Positions 25,890 to 34,231 of a stretch of DNA of 53,250 bases are shown here, piece by piece. How positions within the stretch are numbered: position 1 is the first letter of the stretch; each line of letters opens with the position of its first letter. Where the stretch lies: NCBI GenBank assembly GCA_964578835.1, contig CAZOEL010000048.1:1-53250 (forward strand). The letters run 5' to 3'. Source of the stretch: CAZOEL01 sp964578835. Lineage in GTDB: Bacteria > Desulfobacterota > Syntrophobacteria > Syntrophobacterales > Syntrophobacteraceae. Made by a program: the position numbers and the translations under genes. A model generated the notes under the pieces. That model worked only from the letters and a program-made list of their open reading frames with translations, was not told the origin of the DNA and did no database searches.

Positions 25890-26427
25890 CTAATTGCACT
25901 ACATGTTGCTGTAATCGTTTTGCCAATCAATATCCATACATGCGACAGGGATGCATGACTGCCTTTCTCATGTAAAGACAGATATCGGATGAAAGCTTCG
26001 AGATAGGAAATCATTCGGCGTTACATGATCTCAGACGCCAAGATTTTAATCAGGGGCGCTCGATGCCCCCTCTTACAGATATGCCTTGGGAACATCCCCG
26101 TGCAGTGGCGCGCATTGCGCTAGTAGCCACATGCTCCTGAAATCACTGGAAGCTTTGCCCGGGGTCTGATTTCTGTTTCTTGTGTTGGCTGGTGCGGGTC
26201 GCATCGCCCTCGTACTGCGAATGCGCCCCTTTATGCAAACGGCTTTTCTCGATCTCAGGGCCGACGGACATCCGATGTTTGGCGGTAGAAAGCAGGAGTT
26301 ATCCGGAGCTGGCCCTGGACGAAATCTGGAGGGAGGTGAGGCCGAAGAAAAGAAGAGGAGAAAAGATTTGGTGATCGATGGACGAACACCATTATCAGCC
26401 ATGTTCGTAACGAAAAGGAGAAACGGT

Positions 26428-27240
26428 ATGCTAAGAAAGCTGACTGTGATTATCGCTGTGACGCTATTTCTTGCGGCCCCCGCCCTTGCCGGCAACAGGC
26501 CTGAATTCGACGCCGTCGGAGACGATTCGAAAAACTTCTTCAACGACTTCATCAAAGAAATGGTTATTGAGAAGTCGCTAGACAGAGCCGGCAACCAGAT
26601 CAATCGTTACAGCGACTTCACAAAAAAGAAAGACGAGTTTTTCAAAAACACAGCTGGATTACTGTATCCCGACCCATGCTTCCCCGGCTACTATTCGGCT
26701 CTCATCGATGCGTTCAACTCCGCCGAATTCGAGTGGCAGATCGTTCTCCAGATGAAGCCCGAGACCGACATCGACCTGCAAATCAGGGATTGCGTTTTGA
26801 AGCACAACACTTTTGACCCGTGGTTCTATGCCGAGCAGACCGGCCGGTACAGACAACCTTGGGGAGAGCTTGTCTTCGACATATACGCCAATCCTACAGT
26901 TACCGTTCAGGCTTTGCCGGGTCCCTTCGCCACGACAGGCTTCAAGTACCCCTTTTACATGGACGCCAGAACTATGCCCGGGCTGAAGAATGCCCCGTTG
27001 GTGGACGCCCTCTACACCAGTAAGGGCATATGGGACGAAAGCCTTGTGATGGTTCTTCCCAAAACTGGCGGAAAAAACGGGAAGGGTCAAACCATGTACA
27101 ATCTGAAGCAGGGTGACAAGATCAACGTATTCGTAAAGGTTCCCTACAACAATACGGTTGATATCTTCTACGGGCAGGACAATGTTGTCCTGAAATACGT
27201 CGGGATCGTTGGAACAGAATACTCCAACCTCTATTACTAG
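26428..27240 (+). CDS. Exported protein of unknown function
   Basis: A 270-residue protein whose family I do not recognise. It has a clear signal peptide (LRKLTVIIAVTLFLAAPALAG, cleavage near residue 22). The mature part begins with an Asn/Asp/Lys-rich helical segment, then a region with two Cys (DPCFPGYY, IRDCVLKH) that could pair, and a C-terminal beta-rich half with many Tyr, Phe and Gly (ELVFDIYANPTVTVQALPG) ending in EYSNLYY. No repeat or anchor is seen. AAAGGAG lies 7 bases before the ATG. It is the first gene after the sigma-54 promoter, and two hairpins follow it, so it may be made in larger amounts than the genes behind it. Confidence 0.78.
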   Translation: MLRKLTVIIAVTLFLAAPALAGNRPEFDAVGDDSKNFFNDFIKEMVIEKSLDRAGNQINRYSDFTKKKDEFFKNTAGLLYPDPCFPGYYSALIDAFNSAEFEWQIVLQMKPETDIDLQIRDCVLKHNTFDPWFYAEQTGRYRQPWGELVFDIYANPTVTVQALPGPFATTGFKYPFYMDARTMPGLKNAPLVDALYTSKGIWDESLVMVLPKTGGKNGKGQTMYNLKQGDKINVFVKVPYNNTVDIFYGQDNVVLKYVGIVGTEYSNLYY

Positions 27241-27253
27241 CAGAGTCGTCAGG

Positions 27254-27340
27254 GGGGCGTTCCGCTGAGGAACGTCCCTCGCTGCGGCGAGGTTCGATGC
27301 CCGAGATCCAGAAGGGGGGTGAAGTTCCGCCCCCCGTTTT
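27254..27340 (+). terminator. Two hairpins after the first exported-protein gene
   Basis: The first is GGGGCGTTCC (27254-27263)/GGAACGTCCC (27269-27278) with a 5-base loop and one G-U pair. The second is GGGGGG (27314-27319)/CCCCCC (27330-27335) followed by GTTTT. The second is terminator-like though its T-run is short; partial read-through into the next operon is possible. Confidence 0.6.
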
Positions 27341-27417
27341 CACCCCATCCTGATGCGAGATCGTTAAGAGTTATAGACCGGAGAAAACAGACGCTCACTT
27401 AAAGAGAGGAAACCTCG

Positions 27418-28773
27418 ATGAGGAACAGTTCGGAGAAAATACGCGGGGGATTGCTGTTGTTGCTTCCGGCGCTTGCCCTGACAGCCTATTTTCTGACTCA
27501 CACTCACCACAAAACGGAGGATGTTTCCACCCCCTTGGTCATGGCGGGACGTCAGGCGAATGCGCTCGGCCCAGCCTCCAGGCCTCAAGACATGTTGTCG
27601 CGGAGGGATTTCGATGTTCGGGCGCCGGCGGTTGACAGGTCGAACTCCATCGCGCATCCCGGCGACCGCATGGATAAGGTATTGAAGCTCCGCGATAATG
27701 CCTCACCGGAGAGCATTCGGACACTTAAGCAATTCCTCGAAGATTCGGACCATGGCGTGGTGGCGGAAGCTGTCGACGCATTGGTGCATATAGGCGTGGA
27801 AGGAGGATTCGGGGAAGAGGTTCTTAACATCCTCGAAGAGAAAGCCAGGGACGCCAGCTTCATTGGCCGCAGAGACGCATTGCTCGGCGCCGCCACAATA
27901 GGAAAGGATCGGCTCGCTCCAATGATTGGCGAACTGCTGGCCGAAGGGAGCGAGAACGGTAACGAAGAGTTGAGGGCGATGCTTGCAAATGCGCTGACGC
28001 TGATAAACAGTCCCATATGCGTACCTCACCTGGAAGTTCTGCTCAGTAAAGCAGAAAACCCCGAAACCCGCCGCAACTGTTATGAGACTTTGGCCGGCAT
28101 TGGCTCCGCCGAAGCTTTGAGCTTGCTTGAAAAAGGGCTGTCTTCCTCCAAAGACGAAGATCAGGCGGCGAGCATAATGGCGCTGGCCAGGTTGGACAGA
28201 CCGGAGATGGGTGAAAAGTTGAGTGAAGCGTTGAAGAACGACAGGCTCGGGCCGGTCGCTGTCCAGACGCTCGTGATGAGCGAGGCTGCGCCGGTTATTA
28301 TATCCGATTTTATGCAAAGAGAGGATGTGAACGAGGATCAAAGATTGCAGCTTTTAAAGAACATTGCATCGTTCTCCACGCACGCGTCGGGGCCTGTCAG
28401 AGAGTCGATAGCCGAAGCTCTCGAGCCATACATCGACAGCCCGGATAAGGATATACAAGTGCAGGCGATACGCGGGTTGGGCCAGCTTGCCGGCAAGCGG
28501 TCGGGCGATGTTCTTCTCCCCAAGCTTTACGCGGAAGATCCGCAAGTGCGAGAGGCCGCTCTGCAGGCCTTTGTGGCGTACACAACCCCAAAAAACTACA
28601 CGGCTCTACTGGACCTGCTGTGGGACCCAAATGAAAAGACCCGGCGGACCGCCATGTGGTTTGCTCAAAAATTCGTAAACACCAGCGACAGGGAGATAAT
28701 GGAAAGAGCGATGGAGCACGACGACCCTTTCATCAGGGAGCACGCGGCCAACCTTTTGGCCCAGATCAAGTAA
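27418..28773 (+). CDS. HEAT-repeat protein with N-terminal membrane anchor
   Basis: A 451-residue protein. Residues about 10-27 (GLLLLLPALALTAYFLT) form a membrane anchor or uncleaved signal; a low-complexity stretch to about 85 follows. Residues about 90-450 are a series of helical HEAT-like repeats, seen as recurrent LxxxLxDxDxxVRxxAxxALxxI patterns (for example AVQALVM, ADPQVREAALQAF, DPFIREHAANLLAQI). Such superhelical scaffolds bind other proteins; here it would sit in the periplasm. It is separated by 10 bases from the isomerase gene and forms a tight three-gene operon with it and the PilZ gene. GAGAGGAAA precedes the ATG. Confidence 0.83.
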   Translation: MRNSSEKIRGGLLLLLPALALTAYFLTHTHHKTEDVSTPLVMAGRQANALGPASRPQDMLSRRDFDVRAPAVDRSNSIAHPGDRMDKVLKLRDNASPESIRTLKQFLEDSDHGVVAEAVDALVHIGVEGGFGEEVLNILEEKARDASFIGRRDALLGAATIGKDRLAPMIGELLAEGSENGNEELRAMLANALTLINSPICVPHLEVLLSKAENPETRRNCYETLAGIGSAEALSLLEKGLSSSKDEDQAASIMALARLDRPEMGEKLSEALKNDRLGPVAVQTLVMSEAAPVIISDFMQREDVNEDQRLQLLKNIASFSTHASGPVRESIAEALEPYIDSPDKDIQVQAIRGLGQLAGKRSGDVLLPKLYAEDPQVREAALQAFVAYTTPKNYTALLDLLWDPNEKTRRTAMWFAQKFVNTSDREIMERAMEHDDPFIREHAANLLAQIK

Positions 28774-28783
28774 AGGAGCGAAC

Positions 28784-29683
28784 ATGAAGCACGGCTCTCA
28801 TACACATCTTACCCGTTTTCGGATGAGCGCCATTTACAGTGTTGCGATATTTGCGCTGCTGAGCTTGGCGACGGTTTGCGCCGAGCAAGCGCCGGATGCC
28901 GGTCAATCGAGCGACTTCCCGGTTGCCGTGGTGAACGGGGAGCAGATAATGGACTCGGAACTGGATGCTTTGATACAGGATTATGCGGCAAAAAGAGGAG
29001 CTCCAGAGATAACGGATGAAGTCCGCAGAACTATCCTGCAGGGCATGATACGGCGCAGACTGATCCTCGCTCAGGAAGACGCCGCAAAGCTTAGGCAAAA
29101 CAAGGAAATTGCAGCCAGCGTCAAGGAATACGAAGACGGGCTCGTTATCAAGCGCTTCCTCGAGGACAAAGTTGGAAAACATGTGAGCGCCAATCACGAT
29201 GAACTGCTCAAATACTATGAGGAAAACCGCTCTCAGTTTGCGTTTCGCCCAAAGGTTGTGGCAAGCCACATCTTGCTGAAGACAAAGGAAGAAGCCGACA
29301 AGGCCCTGGAGAGGCTCAAGGCGGGGGAAGATTTCAAGGCTCTAGCAAAGGAATTGTCCATTGATCTCCCAATGGCGCTGGAGGGAGGGAGCATGGGGAC
29401 GATAGAACAGGGCAGGAGCCTCCCCGAACTGGAGAAAGAGCTCTTCACGCTCAAGGAAAAAGAGTTCAGCGGTGTGGTGTCGACGAGATTCGGATATCAC
29501 ATCCTGACGGTCGATCAGATTATTCCCGCTCAGTTTAAGCCTTTCGATGAAGTCCAGGAGGATATCAAGAAAGCGGTTCTCCGCGGCAAGGAAGCGAAAG
29601 CCTTCAATGAGATGGCGGAGAAACTGGAAAACGGCGCCGAAATAACTGTCTATGAAAAGCTTCTGAGCTCAGTGGGAAAATAA
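28784..29683 (+). CDS. Periplasmic parvulin-type peptidyl-prolyl isomerase
   Basis: A 299-residue protein of the PpiC/SurA/PrsA group. A signal region with core IYSVAIFALLSLATVCA ends near residue 33. An N-terminal SurA-like helical part (about 45-135) begins VVNGEQIMDSELD. The parvulin catalytic domain (about 150-255) has VASHILLKTKEEA, DFKALAKELS, GGSMGTIEQG and TRFGYHILTVD. It catalyses proline isomerisation and helps exported proteins fold. Its place between a HEAT scaffold and genes for collagen-like and Ig-like surface proteins suggests it is their dedicated folding factor (inference). AAAGGAG lies before the ATG. Confidence 0.93.
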   Translation: MKHGSHTHLTRFRMSAIYSVAIFALLSLATVCAEQAPDAGQSSDFPVAVVNGEQIMDSELDALIQDYAAKRGAPEITDEVRRTILQGMIRRRLILAQEDAAKLRQNKEIAASVKEYEDGLVIKRFLEDKVGKHVSANHDELLKYYEENRSQFAFRPKVVASHILLKTKEEADKALERLKAGEDFKALAKELSIDLPMALEGGSMGTIEQGRSLPELEKELFTLKEKEFSGVVSTRFGYHILTVDQIIPAQFKPFDEVQEDIKKAVLRGKEAKAFNEMAEKLENGAEITVYEKLLSSVGK

Positions 29684-29694
29684 GGGAATAACCG

Positions 29695-30258
29695 ATGGCG
29701 GATATGACCAATCAAAGCGATCTGCATCCTGAAAACACGGTCAGCGCGAGGTGGGCTGTAAAGATGAAAAAGGACTTTATCTACAGCATAAGGATGAGCT
29801 CCCTGGTTCGTGAAGGACTGTCCAGAGCTGCGAAAAGCGAGCGACGGTCGATGGCCTCGCTCCTGGATAAAATCATCCTGGATTACCTCGAAGCCATGGG
29901 TTTTCTCAGGGCGTCAGAGATTGGCTCGGACAGGCGCAGGTACAAGAGAAAGACAGTCATGCTGCCCGCCACGACCTATGTCCGCACCAACAAGCACATC
30001 GAGGCCTACCACTGCGTGATTGTCAATTTATCGCTTGGGGGCGCTTTGGTCGGCTACCCAAAAGGTTGCGGCATCGAGGTGAGATCGATGGAGGAGCTGT
30101 CCAATTTCGAACTGGGTTTCAACATATCTCAGGCAGTTGAGGAAATTTGTTTTCCCTGTCAGGTTCAACGCATGAACGACGCCGAGAACGGAATTTTGAT
30201 GGGAGCCATGTTCAGGGAATCCAAGGATAGGGGCTGGCTGCAGCATTACCTGACGTAG
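29695..30258 (+). CDS. Ribbon-helix-helix/PilZ fusion, putative c-di-GMP-responsive regulator
   Basis: A 187-residue cytoplasmic protein. Residues about 27-67 (FIYSIRMSSLVREGLSRAAK and the following helix to DYLEAMGF) look like a ribbon-helix-helix DNA-binding or dimerisation unit. Residues about 80-185 form a PilZ domain with the cyclic-di-GMP motifs: arginines in DRRRYKRK (RxxxR) and NLSLGGA (D/NxSxxG). A combined protein could bind DNA or a partner in response to cyclic-di-GMP, which would tie the exported-protein cluster to the motile/sessile switch. It starts 11 bases after the isomerase gene. Whether the N-terminal unit truly binds DNA is not certain; it could only serve dimerisation. 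Confidence 0.82.
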   Translation: MADMTNQSDLHPENTVSARWAVKMKKDFIYSIRMSSLVREGLSRAAKSERRSMASLLDKIILDYLEAMGFLRASEIGSDRRRYKRKTVMLPATTYVRTNKHIEAYHCVIVNLSLGGALVGYPKGCGIEVRSMEELSNFELGFNISQAVEEICFPCQVQRMNDAENGILMGAMFRESKDRGWLQHYLT

Positions 30259-30449
30259 AGAGGCCCCAAGCCAATCCTGCTGCATGCAACAGGCCTGCGG
30301 TGCGACTGGCCTAATCGTCACAGCGGGAAGATGAGCCTTGCCTGGTTGGAGGTTTTTTTTTGGGCCTGTGGCGTAATGCAAATGATGCAAATGGTCATAT
30401 TGCGCGGATGGGGAAGTTATGGCGATCTTCCCGGATACAGGAGGGTTTT

Positions 30450-31268
30450 ATGCGCGTTCTGCTCTCAATACTGGCGACGATCATTATAGGGCTCGGAACT
30501 CTGCCCGAGCAGGCTTCAGCGGCGGATGAAAACGCAATCAACGCATGCTACGGGAGAGGCGGCCGACTGCGCATCCTGACTGGCGACAAAAAGTGTCGGC
30601 CAAGGGAAACGCCGATATCCTGGGTGCGTGCAGCAGACCCGACTGGAGCCGGACCGCAGGGGAATGAAGGTCCTCAAGGCCCTCCTGGACCCCAGGGACC
30701 GAAAGGGGATCAAGGTTTGCCGGGTGAGCCCGGGCCGATGGGAGATCAAGGATTGCAAGGGGCGGCGGGTCCCAAAGGTGACGCAGGCCCCGTCGGTGAG
30801 CCTGGCCCGGAAGGGCCGGCCGGTCCTCCCGGAGCTGTGGTCGTCTATGACGCAAACGATCAGTTCCTGGGCTTTCTCCTTGGACACCCCGAAGGAGAAT
30901 CGGTGGAAATTTTCGTTCCAGGCCTGAAGACGACTGTCCGCATGAGCAAGAAGAATGGCGCAGTGAGCGCAAAATGCGATCAACTCTTTTTTCAGGACGC
31001 ATCCTGCTCGGGACAGCCTTATTACTCCGGTTTCCCGTACGCGACAACCTGGGTGGACACCATTTGCAGCAACTCAAGCTCCAATAGATATTACATGGCG
31101 CTCTCCGGAGAACAACAGGTACAAGTCAATTCCATGCAAAGCATTAACAAGGGGTGCTACAGCATCCCCGAAACTACCAGACCCGTATATGCAATGACCG
31201 CTATCGAGGAAGCAGAGATCCCTTTCACGCTGCCGGCTGCGCTGCCGTTCAGATACGAGCCTCAATAA
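30450..31268 (+). CDS. Exported collagen-like protein
   Basis: A 272-residue protein with a signal peptide (about 1-24, ILATIIIGLGTLPEQASA), a short cysteine-containing N-terminal part (Cys33, Cys49), a run of 21 uninterrupted Gly-X-Y triplets (about residues 68-130, many GPP, GPK, GEP and GDQ), and a globular C-terminal domain with four Cys that resembles no family I know. Bacterial collagen-like stalks trimerise and serve adhesion; proline-rich and charge-paired triplets like these can form a triple helix without hydroxyproline. No membrane or cell-wall anchor is seen. CAGGAGGG lies just before the ATG at 30450; longer in-frame starts would put residues before the signal. Confidence 0.88.
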   Translation: MRVLLSILATIIIGLGTLPEQASAADENAINACYGRGGRLRILTGDKKCRPRETPISWVRAADPTGAGPQGNEGPQGPPGPQGPKGDQGLPGEPGPMGDQGLQGAAGPKGDAGPVGEPGPEGPAGPPGAVVVYDANDQFLGFLLGHPEGESVEIFVPGLKTTVRMSKKNGAVSAKCDQLFFQDASCSGQPYYSGFPYATTWVDTICSNSSSNRYYMALSGEQQVQVNSMQSINKGCYSIPETTRPVYAMTAIEEAEIPFTLPAALPFRYEPQ

Positions 31269-31438
31269 AACAGAGCCTCTATCTCTTTCAGCAGACTGAT
31301 GAACATCGTTTCACGGGATAAGCTACAGAATAGAGAATCACAAATTCACTGAGCTGACATATTGAATGGCGGCTCAGGCAATTGGGCGCCCAATCTGGCG
31401 TGGAAACGGGCAGCCCGGGGAGATCAAGAGGAGAGACA

Positions 31439-33869
31439 ATGAAGAGAATATCGATCCTTTTAGCGATTATTCTGGTAGCGCTCAGTTTTGGCTGGGCTCA
31501 TGCGGAGATCACATGGTTCTCTCACCCGGACCACCCCGGTGATCTCAACTATTATGAGTTCCGATACGATATCCAGAAGAACGGCGGCATTCTATTCAAC
31601 GCTGTCGACGGAATCGTGCCTCTGGACGCAAGTATTTTCAAAAGCAGCGATTTCTCCGACCCCTTTGATTCGCAGGCTATGGGCAGACTGAGCCAGTTCA
31701 GTCCACCCGTTCAGATGGAAGCGATGGCCATGGGGCCACCGGATGGCCTAAATCCTGACGACGGCATATCTGTCTCGGGCTACACATCCTTCAGCATTTC
31801 AGACCCGTCCCATGGCGCGGCCATAAAGCAGCAGGTCGTCTCCTGGATAACCAGGAGATTCATTGTTTCGGAACCGGGCAACTATAGGCTGGACGCCGGC
31901 CTGACCGGCCTCGTGGACTTCGATTGTTTCTTCAACACTGAAAAGAACATGGCCGACTACACCGTCGAAGGCAAAGCATCCATCGAAGCATTTGCCTATG
32001 TCGATGGAGAGTTGATGAACTTCGGCACAGTCTCGGTCAATTTGAGCGATGAGTATGAGGCGGGCTTTCTATACGTGCGGCTCCGTTCCGAGACCGCAAA
32101 TGGCGACCCCATTTTTTATCAATTTACCGCCTCATTGGAGCTCGGCGCCGATATCCGAAACTTCGATATCGAGAATTTTACCATAGAGCCGCCACTGAGC
32201 GGGACATGGCAGCTTGGGAGCGATTCCGCCCCCTTCACCATGGGGGCCGTCATCAGCGAGAGCTCCGTCATGATCCCGGCGCCGGTAGTGAGCTCCTTTA
32301 GCATCAACGGCGGAGCAGCAACCACAGCATCTGCATCCGTCACCCTCAACAATTCCGTCACCGGATCGACCGCAGCCTACTACATGGCCAGCGAGTCTGC
32401 CGACTTTGCAGAAACCTCATGGCATGAATGGTCCAGCGCCCCCTCCTTCACCCTCAGCTCGGCCCCTGGAGCCAAGACCGTCTACTTCAAGGTCATGAAT
32501 GCTTCGCTTGTCGAGTCCGAGGTCATAAGCGACAGCATCACGCTCGCCGAGCCGGATCCAGTCGTAAGCTCCTTTAGCATCAACAACGGAGCGGAAAGCA
32601 CGACTTCCACCTCCGTCACCCTCAACAACTCCGTCACAGCATCGACCGCCACTCACTACATGGCGAGCGAGGCGGCAGACTTTGCCGGAGCCGCATGGCT
32701 GGCCTGGTCGGGCGCTCCCTCCTTCACCCTCAGCTCAGCCCCTGGAGCCAAGACCGTATACTTCAAGGTCAAGAACGCCTCAGGAGTCGAATCGGCTGCG
32801 GCAACCGACAGCATCACACTCGCTGAATCAGCCCCGGTCGTAAGCTCCTTTAGCATCAACAACGGAGCGGAAAGCACGACTTCCACCTCCGNNNNNNNNN
32901 NNNNNNNNNNNNNNNNNNNNNNNNNNNNNNNNNNNNNNNNNNNNNNNNNNNNNNNNNNNNNNNNNNNNNNNNNNNNNNNNNNNNNNNNNNNTCGAATCGG
33001 CTGCGGCAACCGACAGCATCACACTCGCTGAATCAGCCCCGGTCGTGAGCTCCTTTAGCATCAACAGCGGGGCGGAAAGCACGACTTCCACCTCCGTCAC
33101 CCTCAACAACTCCGTCACAGGATCGACCGCCACTCACTACATGGCGAGCGAGACGGCCGACTTTGCCGGAGCCGCATGGCTGGCCTGGTCGGGCGCTCCC
33201 TCCTTCACCCTCAGCTCGGCCCCTGGAGCCAAGACCGTCTACTTCAAGGTCAAGGATGCTTCAGGAGTCGAATCGGAGACCGCAAGCGACGGCATCGAGT
33301 TGACAGCGGCGGCCCTATTTGCCATTAATAATGGCGATCCCTCCACCACGAGCAGGGACGTTTCCTTAAATTGCGCCCTCCCGGGGATTGCGCCCTCCCA
33401 CTTCATGGCTAGCGAGTCTTCAACCTTCAAGAAGGCGAAATGGAAGGTCTACGCCCAAGGCCCGTCTTTCAGACTGAGCAAACAGTTCGGCGACAAGACC
33501 ATCTATTTCAAGGTGAAAGACAGTTCCGGAAAGGAATCGGAGGTCTTCAGCGATTCCATCTCTTTTGTCGAGCCAACGCCCATGATTGAGTCGTTTGCAA
33601 TCAACAATAACGCCGCCTCAACCACCAAGACGAAAATTACCCTGAAGAGCGCGGTGAAGGGTAGCAAGCCGACTCACTACATGGCGAGCGAATCAGCTGA
33701 CTTTGCTGGAGCAGGGTGGCTCAAGTACCGCAAGTCATGCAAATTTTCCACTGGAACTGGGCTTGGAGTAAAGACCATGTATTTCAAAGTCAAGAACAAG
33801 TCTGGGATCGAATCCGAAGTCGTGAGCGACTCCATAGAGCTGCTGGAGCCTCCGGCCAGGAAGAGATAA
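31439..33869 (+). CDS. Large exported Ig-like repeat protein (interrupted by assembly gap)
   Basis: The signal peptide (about 1-21, SILLAIILVALSFGWAHA) is followed by an N-terminal beta-rich domain of about 260 residues and then tandem Ig-like beta-sandwich repeats of 92 residues, seen to start near 32291, 32567, 32843, 33048, 33312 and 33592. Typical elements are FSINNGAESTTS, THYMASEAADF, FTLSSAPGAKTVYFKVK and SGVES. Repeats 2-4 are almost identical in DNA and the last two have diverged. A 100-N gap (32892-32991) falls in the third. The frame differs across the gap only because its length is arbitrary; one missing stretch of 171 bases restores it. Protein ends in PPARKR. AGAGGAGAG precedes the ATG. 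It is probably a long surface adhesin or matrix protein. Confidence 0.85.
32291..33310 (+). repeat. 276-bp tandem repeats in the Ig-like gene
   Basis: The marker AGCTCCTTTAGCAT starts at 32291, 32567 and 32843 (276-bp period) and again at 33048 after the gap. The units are nearly identical, which explains why the assembly broke here. 276 is a multiple of three. Confidence 0.9.
32892..32991. other. Assembly gap of 100 N
   Basis: A run of exactly 100 unknown bases, a usual placeholder for a gap of unknown size. From the repeat period the true length is expected to be 171 bases, or 171 plus a multiple of 276. Confidence 0.97.
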
Positions 33870-34231
33870 CCGGGGTGGCCCGGGCAACGAGCTGCCCGGG
33901 TGCAAAGCACAAGAGGCTCGACCGAGACACTGCTCATTTGCCGTATTCTTCTTGCCCTTCGGGCGCGGGCAACTCGTTGCCCGCGTCACCCCTATCCCGC
34001 ACTACTCTATATCTCACGAGATGTGTGGATAGAGTAGCCCGGGATTGGAGCCCAATCGCCGTTCGCTCCGCCTTGAAGAGGCGGAGCTCTGAGAGCCATG
34101 CATCCCGTCGCCTCCCTCATTCAGGGCGCACGGTTCATGGCTGTCCATCCCCGGGGTTACCCCCCGGGCTTTTGTTCCTTTGCTGCTCCCCGGCACGGCG
34201 GAAAGCGCATGAAAAAACAGGAGCAAGTCAC
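33870..34231. repeat. Hairpin-dense intergenic stretch
   Basis: At least five separate dyads occur in 300 bases: CCCGGGCA/TGCCCGGG (33879-33900), CGCGGGCAAC/GTTGCCCGCG (33964-33985), TACTCTAT/ATAGAGTA (34003-34036), GCTCCGCCT/AGGCGGAGC (34065-34087) and CCCGGGG/CCCCGGG (34150-34168) followed by CTTTTG. The last is terminator-like. The rest resemble REP-type repeats; no gene is present. Confidence 0.7.

Larger units (their letters stand above)
24847..26427. other. 1.6-kb gene-free regulatory stretch
   Basis: No convincing gene was found between the divergent protease gene and the exported-protein gene at 26428. It holds the two sigma-54-type promoters and the paired palindromes (listed separately), a perfect 12-bp palindrome AAGACATGTCTT (25299-25310), a 10-bp palindrome GAAGTACTTC (25313-25322) and a 7-bp hairpin AGCCTCC/GGAGGCT (25549-25573). 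From the rightward start point near 25900 to the ATG at 26428 there are over 500 bases of leader. Open frames inside it (26182-26427 on the plus strand, 26073-26603 on the minus strand) lack family resemblance. Confidence 0.55.

Noticed and set aside
26073..26603. 176-codon minus-strand frame over the start of the exported-protein gene
   Set aside because: Low-complexity Ser/Arg-rich product; the plus-strand gene has a ribosome-binding site and signal peptide.
27291..27306. tRNA-like GGTTCGATGCCCGAG
   Set aside because: No cloverleaf arms or acceptor stem can be formed around it.
31439..33869. Frameshift in the Ig-repeat gene
   Set aside because: The change of frame coincides with a 100-N placeholder; a 171-base filling restores the frame.
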